A DNA stretch of 40,891 nucleotides from a virus, in IMG/VR virus record IMGVR_UViG_3300032286_001195, positions 1 through 40,891 of that record; one strand, 5' to 3'. How positions within the stretch are numbered: the first letter of the stretch is position 1; each line of letters opens with the position of its first letter. Positions 37,761-40,891 of this stretch are shown here, one piece after another. The position numbers were made by a program, and so were the translations under genes. The notes below the pieces were generated by a model. It was not told where the DNA came from, made no database searches, and saw nothing but the letters and a program-made list of their open reading frames with translations.

Positions 37761-37769
37761 GTGTATAAT
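37741..37769 (+). promoter_or_regulatory. Sigma70-type promoter for the small genes and thyX
   Basis: TTGACG (37741-37746), 17-base spacer, TATAAT (37764-37769). It starts a unit of two small genes and thyX. Terminator and promoter share their bases. Confidence 0.82.
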
Positions 37770-37791
37770 GGTAGATGTTAAATTCTAAAAT

Positions 37792-37938
37792 ATGAATAAA
37801 GAAAAAGTAAAACTTATTATTAGAAATATGGAATTACTTGTTGAATCATTAAAAAATGAAATTTTAGATAAAGGAGAACCACAAAAATGTTCCCCAGATA
37901 CAGATGATTACGATGAAGTTTTTGAGGATTTTGATTAA
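37792..37938 (+). CDS. Small acidic hypothetical protein (48 aa)
   Basis: It begins MNKEKVKLIIRNMELLVE and ends DDYDEVFEDFD. It has an N-terminal helix and an acidic C-terminal tail. It is the first gene after a strong promoter. Its stop overlaps the next ATG by one base (TAATG), which supports both as coding. No family recognised. Confidence 0.6.
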   Translation: MNKEKVKLIIRNMELLVESLKNEILDKGEPQKCSPDTDDYDEVFEDFD

Positions 37939-38099
37939 TGAAAGCAAAGAAATTAGTTAAGTTGATGGGTAGATTGATTAAACAGGATCATTTATATTCT
38001 CCTGAAAAATTAAAAGAAATGAAATCCCGACTTAGAATGTTAAAAGAAGAACTAGCAAAACTAGAAGCACAAACATCAAAAGGATTTGGAAAGAAATGA
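37938..38099 (+). CDS. Small basic helical protein (53 aa)
   Basis: It begins MKAKKLVKLMGRLIKQDHLY and ends with a coiled-coil-like helix (RLRMLKEELAKLEAQ) and a Lys tail. Start and stop overlap both neighbours (TAATG and ATGA), so it is translated in a chain with thyX. No known function. Confidence 0.6.
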   Translation: MKAKKLVKLMGRLIKQDHLYSPEKLKEMKSRLRMLKEELAKLEAQTSKGFGKK

Positions 38100-38785
38100 A
38101 ACCAACTGTTAAACTTATCTCAGCAACGCCTGACGCAGAAAAGCATATTGCTTATTGTGCTCGTGTATCAAATCCAAAAAATCAAGAGAATTCTAATTTT
38201 GAAGGACTTCTTAAATACTGTATTAAGAATCAACATTGGAGTATCTTTGAACACGCATTTTTAACTGTTGAAATTAATACATCACTTGCAATTGCTACAC
38301 AAATTCTTCGTCATAGAAGTTTTACTTTTCAGCAATTTAGTCAAAGATATGCAGATAGCACAGAACTTCAACTAGAACTTCCAATTCCTGATCTTAGAAG
38401 ACAAGATACAAAGAATAGGCAGAACTCCACAGACGATCTTGGGGATTATGTAAAACTTGGTCTTCAAGAAGAAATTCGTAAGCACTTTGATTATTCTTTG
38501 AAACTTTACAATAAAATGCTTGAAAAAGGTGTTGCGAAGGAATGTGCCCGTTTCGTGCTCCCACAGGCGACACAGACCCGTCTCTATATGTCCGGCAGTC
38601 TTCGTAGTTGGATGCATTACATAGACCTTAGAAGTGCCCATGGCACCCAGGCCGAGCACATGGAGGTTGCTGAGGCAATCAGGTGCATCTTTACCTGTCA
38701 GTTCCCTACCATCTCTTCTGCTCTTGGATGGACCAGAGAAAACTGCCCAGAATGTGAAGACGCTTCATCTATTACACTAGAATAA
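38096..38785 (+). CDS. thyX: Flavin-dependent thymidylate synthase
   Basis: 229 residues. The ThyX motif is present as RHRSFTFQQFSQRY (72-85; family pattern RHRxxSxxxxSxR, with Thr in place of the first Ser). LPQATQTRLYMSGSLRSWMHYIDLR holds the FAD/dUMP-binding segment. It makes dTMP from dUMP with folate and NADPH, supplying phage DNA synthesis. From about 38531 to 38715 (residues about 146-206) the third codon positions are G/C-rich, while the rest is AT-rich, as if this part had been replaced by a foreign copy. Confidence 0.94.
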   Translation: MKPTVKLISATPDAEKHIAYCARVSNPKNQENSNFEGLLKYCIKNQHWSIFEHAFLTVEINTSLAIATQILRHRSFTFQQFSQRYADSTELQLELPIPDLRRQDTKNRQNSTDDLGDYVKLGLQEEIRKHFDYSLKLYNKMLEKGVAKECARFVLPQATQTRLYMSGSLRSWMHYIDLRSAHGTQAEHMEVAEAIRCIFTCQFPTISSALGWTRENCPECEDASSITLE

Positions 38786-38810
38786 ATAATTTTGTAAATA
38801 ATTGTAAATT

Positions 38811-39050
38811 ATGCCAACTTATTATAAAATTCATAAAGAAACGAAAGAAACTCAAAATTTCTTTATGCCAATTAGCGAGCACGATGAATGGACAAAAAAC
38901 AATCCAGACTGGGAAACCGACTGGTCCAAAGGATGTCCTTCTACTGTGAGTCAAGTTGGAGATTTTCAAATGAAAACTGATGGTGGTTGGAATGAAGTAT
39001 TACACAAGGTTAGTAAAGTCCCTGGCAGTAATGTTCGTCCTCACAAGTAA
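38811..39050 (+). CDS. Conserved-type hypothetical protein (79 aa)
   Basis: It begins MPTYYKIHKETKETQNFF and ends DGGWNEVLHKVSKVPGSNVRPHK. The C-terminal part resembles the tail of FmdB-like small regulatory proteins (GFxEVL...PGS), but the zinc-binding cysteines of that family are missing (only one Cys). It sits between thyX and phoH, a common place for such a protein in T4-like cyanophages. Function unknown. Confidence 0.6.
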   Translation: MPTYYKIHKETKETQNFFMPISEHDEWTKNNPDWETDWSKGCPSTVSQVGDFQMKTDGGWNEVLHKVSKVPGSNVRPHK

Positions 39051-39069
39051 ATCTTAAACTAAAAATACA

Positions 39070-39837
39070 ATGGCACGTAGAAGAAGAAGTTCCCAAGAGA
39101 ATCAAAATCTTGGTGTTGATAGCAGTATGACTTCTAGGCAAATGAAAAAAAAGAAGCCAATTAATCTGGCTTCTTTAATTGATATTGAACCACTTACTGA
39201 AAATCAAAAAAAATTATTTGGTTTTTATAGTGAAGGTAAAAATATCTTTGCACACGGAGTTCCTGGATCAGGAAAAACATTTTCGCTTTTGTATAAAGCA
39301 CTTCAAGATGTATTAGATGAAACCTCACCATACGAAAAGATCTATATTGTTCGTTCATTAGTTCAAACAAGAGAAATTGGGTTTATGCCTGGTGGCGAAG
39401 ATGACAAAAAATCATTATTTGAAATTCCATATAAAAATATGGTAAAATATATGTTTCAAATGCCATCTGATGCCGACTTTGAAATGCTTTATGGTAATCT
39501 GAAAGCACAAAATACTATTTCATTTTGGTGTACTTCTTTCATTCGTGGTATAACACTTGATAATTGTATTATTATTGTAGATGAAGCACAAAACTGTAAT
39601 GCTCACGAATGTTTTTCTATAATCTCAAGAGTTGGTGAGAATACAAAAATTATGTTCGCTGGTGATGTGGAACAGAGTGATTTAATTAAAACTTCGGAAA
39701 GAAATGGAATCATAGATTTCATTAAAATTATTGATATTATGCCTTCATTTGAAAGAATTGAATTTGATGTTGATGATATTGTAAGATCAACGCTAGTTAA
39801 GGAATTTGTAGTTGCTAAAAAATCTTTGGGAATGTAA
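39070..39837 (+). CDS. phoH: PhoH-like P-loop ATPase
   Basis: 255 residues. Walker A GVPGSGKT (63-70), Walker B IIIVDEAQNC, and the PhoH segment IVRSLVQTREIGFMPG are all present. The N-terminus is basic (MARRRRSS). PhoH proteins are ATPases related to helicase domains, with a suggested RNA role; phoH is very common in marine phages and was first linked to phosphate stress. The length is near that of other phage PhoH proteins. Confidence 0.94.
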   Translation: MARRRRSSQENQNLGVDSSMTSRQMKKKKPINLASLIDIEPLTENQKKLFGFYSEGKNIFAHGVPGSGKTFSLLYKALQDVLDETSPYEKIYIVRSLVQTREIGFMPGGEDDKKSLFEIPYKNMVKYMFQMPSDADFEMLYGNLKAQNTISFWCTSFIRGITLDNCIIIVDEAQNCNAHECFSIISRVGENTKIMFAGDVEQSDLIKTSERNGIIDFIKIIDIMPSFERIEFDVDDIVRSTLVKEFVVAKKSLGM

Positions 39838-39840
39838 TTT

Positions 39841-40587
39841 ATGACTAATCCTTGTATTGAAAAATATCTTGAACTCTATCCAGAAAAAAAAGTAGAGAAA
39901 TCAACTGCCCGCTTTGAGCACGTTGAACTCAATTTGTCTCCTCTGGATAGAGAAACTATTGATGGAGTACGATATTATTCTATTCCCAATGGAAATGATA
40001 AACCAACAAAAATGGTTTCTATTACTTCTGTAACTAGTCATTTCAATCGTCAAATCTTTATTGATTGGAGAAGAAAAGTAGGTGATGTAAAAGCAGATGC
40101 GATTACAAAAGCAGCAACTACAAGAGGAACAAACTTACATAGTTTGGTTGAGAATTATATTACCAATCAAGAACTTCCTGAAGTTCCAGAACCTGCTCCT
40201 ACATTGTTTGAAACAATTGAACCAGCACTTCAAAGAATGAATAAAATATACGGAGTAGAAACTGCTCTGTATAGCACTGTGTTGGGTGTTGCTGGTACTT
40301 GCGATACTATCGCAGAGTTTGATGAAGAACTTGCGATTATTGACTATAAGACTTCTGCAAAACCAAAACCTCGGGAGTGGATTGAAAACTATTTCGTTCA
40401 GGCGATGTTTTATGGTATGGCTCTTTTTGAAAGAACTGGAAAGCAAGTAAAGAAACTTGTCATTATTATGGCTTGCGAAAATGGAGAACTTGTTGTTTAT
40501 GAAGAAAGAGATTTGGAGAAATATATGAAATTAGTTATTAAGTATATCAAAAAATTCACTAATGATAAGATGCAAGAATACGTTTGA
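39841..40587 (+). CDS. PD-(D/E)XK exonuclease, RecB/Cas4-like
   Basis: 248 residues. The nuclease residues are in order: RGTNLH with H100, Glu140 region, GTCDTIAEF with D155, and IIDYKTS with D168 and K170, followed by a Gln-x3-Tyr (QAMFY, 187-191). This is the RecB-family layout of single-strand or end-processing exonucleases. It probably acts in phage recombination or host DNA breakdown. Starts three bases after phoH. Its stop TGA is part of the next promoter. Confidence 0.87.
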   Translation: MTNPCIEKYLELYPEKKVEKSTARFEHVELNLSPLDRETIDGVRYYSIPNGNDKPTKMVSITSVTSHFNRQIFIDWRRKVGDVKADAITKAATTRGTNLHSLVENYITNQELPEVPEPAPTLFETIEPALQRMNKIYGVETALYSTVLGVAGTCDTIAEFDEELAIIDYKTSAKPKPREWIENYFVQAMFYGMALFERTGKQVKKLVIIMACENGELVVYEERDLEKYMKLVIKYIKKFTNDKMQEYV

Positions 40588-40612
40588 CAGATTGATTAAT
40601 TTATCTTATAAT
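40584..40612 (+). promoter_or_regulatory. Perfect-consensus sigma70 promoter for the gp33-like gene
   Basis: TTGACA (40584-40589), 17-base spacer, TATAAT (40607-40612). Transcription would start near 40619, which excludes ATG 40620 as a useful start and points to ATG 40635. Confidence 0.9.
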
Positions 40613-40634
40613 AAATATTATGCTATGGTGTCTT

Positions 40635-40891
40635 ATGCCTAATCCATTAGAAAGTTTTTTAAATTTGAATCTACCCAGTATGAATGACGAAATAAAAGAA
40701 GAATTGAGTAATAAGTTCTTATGTCCTCAAAAATTTGCTCAAGATATTGAGCAAATTGTAAAAATCTCTAAAGTCAATTATATTGATGCTATTGTGTCTT
40801 ATTGTGAGCAGAATAGTATTGAAATTGAGACGGTTTCCAAATTAGTTTCAAAACCACTCAAAGAAAAATTAAAGTGTGATGCTATTCATTT
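40635..40891 (+). CDS. 33: gp33-like late transcription accessory protein, 3' end outside the window
   Basis: 85 codons visible. MPNPLESFLNLNLPSMNDEI is followed by NKFLCPQKFAQDIEQIVK, NYIDAIVSYCEQNSIEIE and KLVSKPLKEKLKCDAI, the pattern I associate with T4-like gp33 of cyanophages. gp33 bridges host RNA polymerase and the sliding clamp (gp45) and works with the sigma-like gp55 at TATAAATA promoters. It is made from a strong host-type promoter, as expected for a protein needed before late transcription. ATG 40635 is preferred over 40620 because of the promoter position. Confidence 0.8.
   Translation, partial: MPNPLESFLNLNLPSMNDEIKEELSNKFLCPQKFAQDIEQIVKISKVNYIDAIVSYCEQNSIEIETVSKLVSKPLKEKLKCDAIH

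Noticed and set aside
1-40891. CRISPR arrays, insertion sequences, integrase or attachment sites.
   Set aside because: No regularly spaced repeats, transposase or integrase genes, or terminal inverted repeats were seen on reading the window.

Overview
The window is a stretch of a T4-like cyanophage genome (a myovirus of marine Synechococcus or Prochlorococcus). The evidence is a psbA gene for photosystem II D1, an hli high-light-inducible gene, phoH, thyX, speD, a glutaredoxin, a gp33-like late transcription protein at the right edge, T4-type late promoters (TATAAATA) and very AT-rich, tightly packed genes. Every gene I can support lies on the + strand.

Layout. (1) 1-4340: end of a conserved phage gene overlapping a tRNA-Gly, an SLH/porin-like outer-membrane protein, a GIY-YIG homing endonuclease, a putative internal head protein, a Dps ferritin, several tiny genes, an orphan Phd/YefM antitoxin behind a near-consensus promoter, and a GC-rich folded RNA candidate. 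(2) 4343-24804: about 20 kb of nearly overlapping carbohydrate genes. They include a GDP-fucose-synthase-like enzyme, a plant-like GDP-mannose 3,5-epimerase, further NAD-dependent epimerases, an E1-type PLP 3-dehydrase, a heptose phosphate module (GmhA-like isomerase, HddA-like kinase, phosphatase-nucleotidyltransferase fusion), many glycosyltransferases (GT2, GT11, GT17, GT25 and others), a methyltransferase and a purine nucleoside phosphorylase. Together they look able to make and attach unusual surface sugars. (3) 24850-30331: hli, a large putative structural protein, then psbA. psbA is split inside codon 183 by a group I intron that carries a LAGLIDADG endonuclease, and a second, EndoVII-like endonuclease follows directly. 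(4) 30328-36003: small phage genes, an LpxH-like phosphoesterase, three tandem LamG-like proteins, an HNH endonuclease, speD, and a GIY-YIG endonuclease fused in frame to the 3' end of another speD. (5) 36092-40891: glutaredoxin, small conserved genes, thyX, phoH, a PD-(D/E)XK exonuclease and gp33.

Regulation. Host-type promoters of the form TTGACN-N17-TATNAT precede the antitoxin, hli, psbA, a small gene at 37792 and gp33. Late promoters precede the porin, the internal protein, a LamG gene and the endonucleases. Three of the free-standing endonuclease genes have their start region inside an inverted repeat, with a late promoter placed so that late transcripts would lose the left arm. This matches the known timing switch of T4 I-TevI.

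The strongest points for follow-up are the endonuclease fused to a displaced speD 3' end, the repeated hairpin/late-promoter arrangement, the double endonuclease arrangement at psbA with a GC-rich conversion-like patch beside the intron, a similar patch in thyX, the folded RNA at 4190-4278, and the composition of the sugar cluster.
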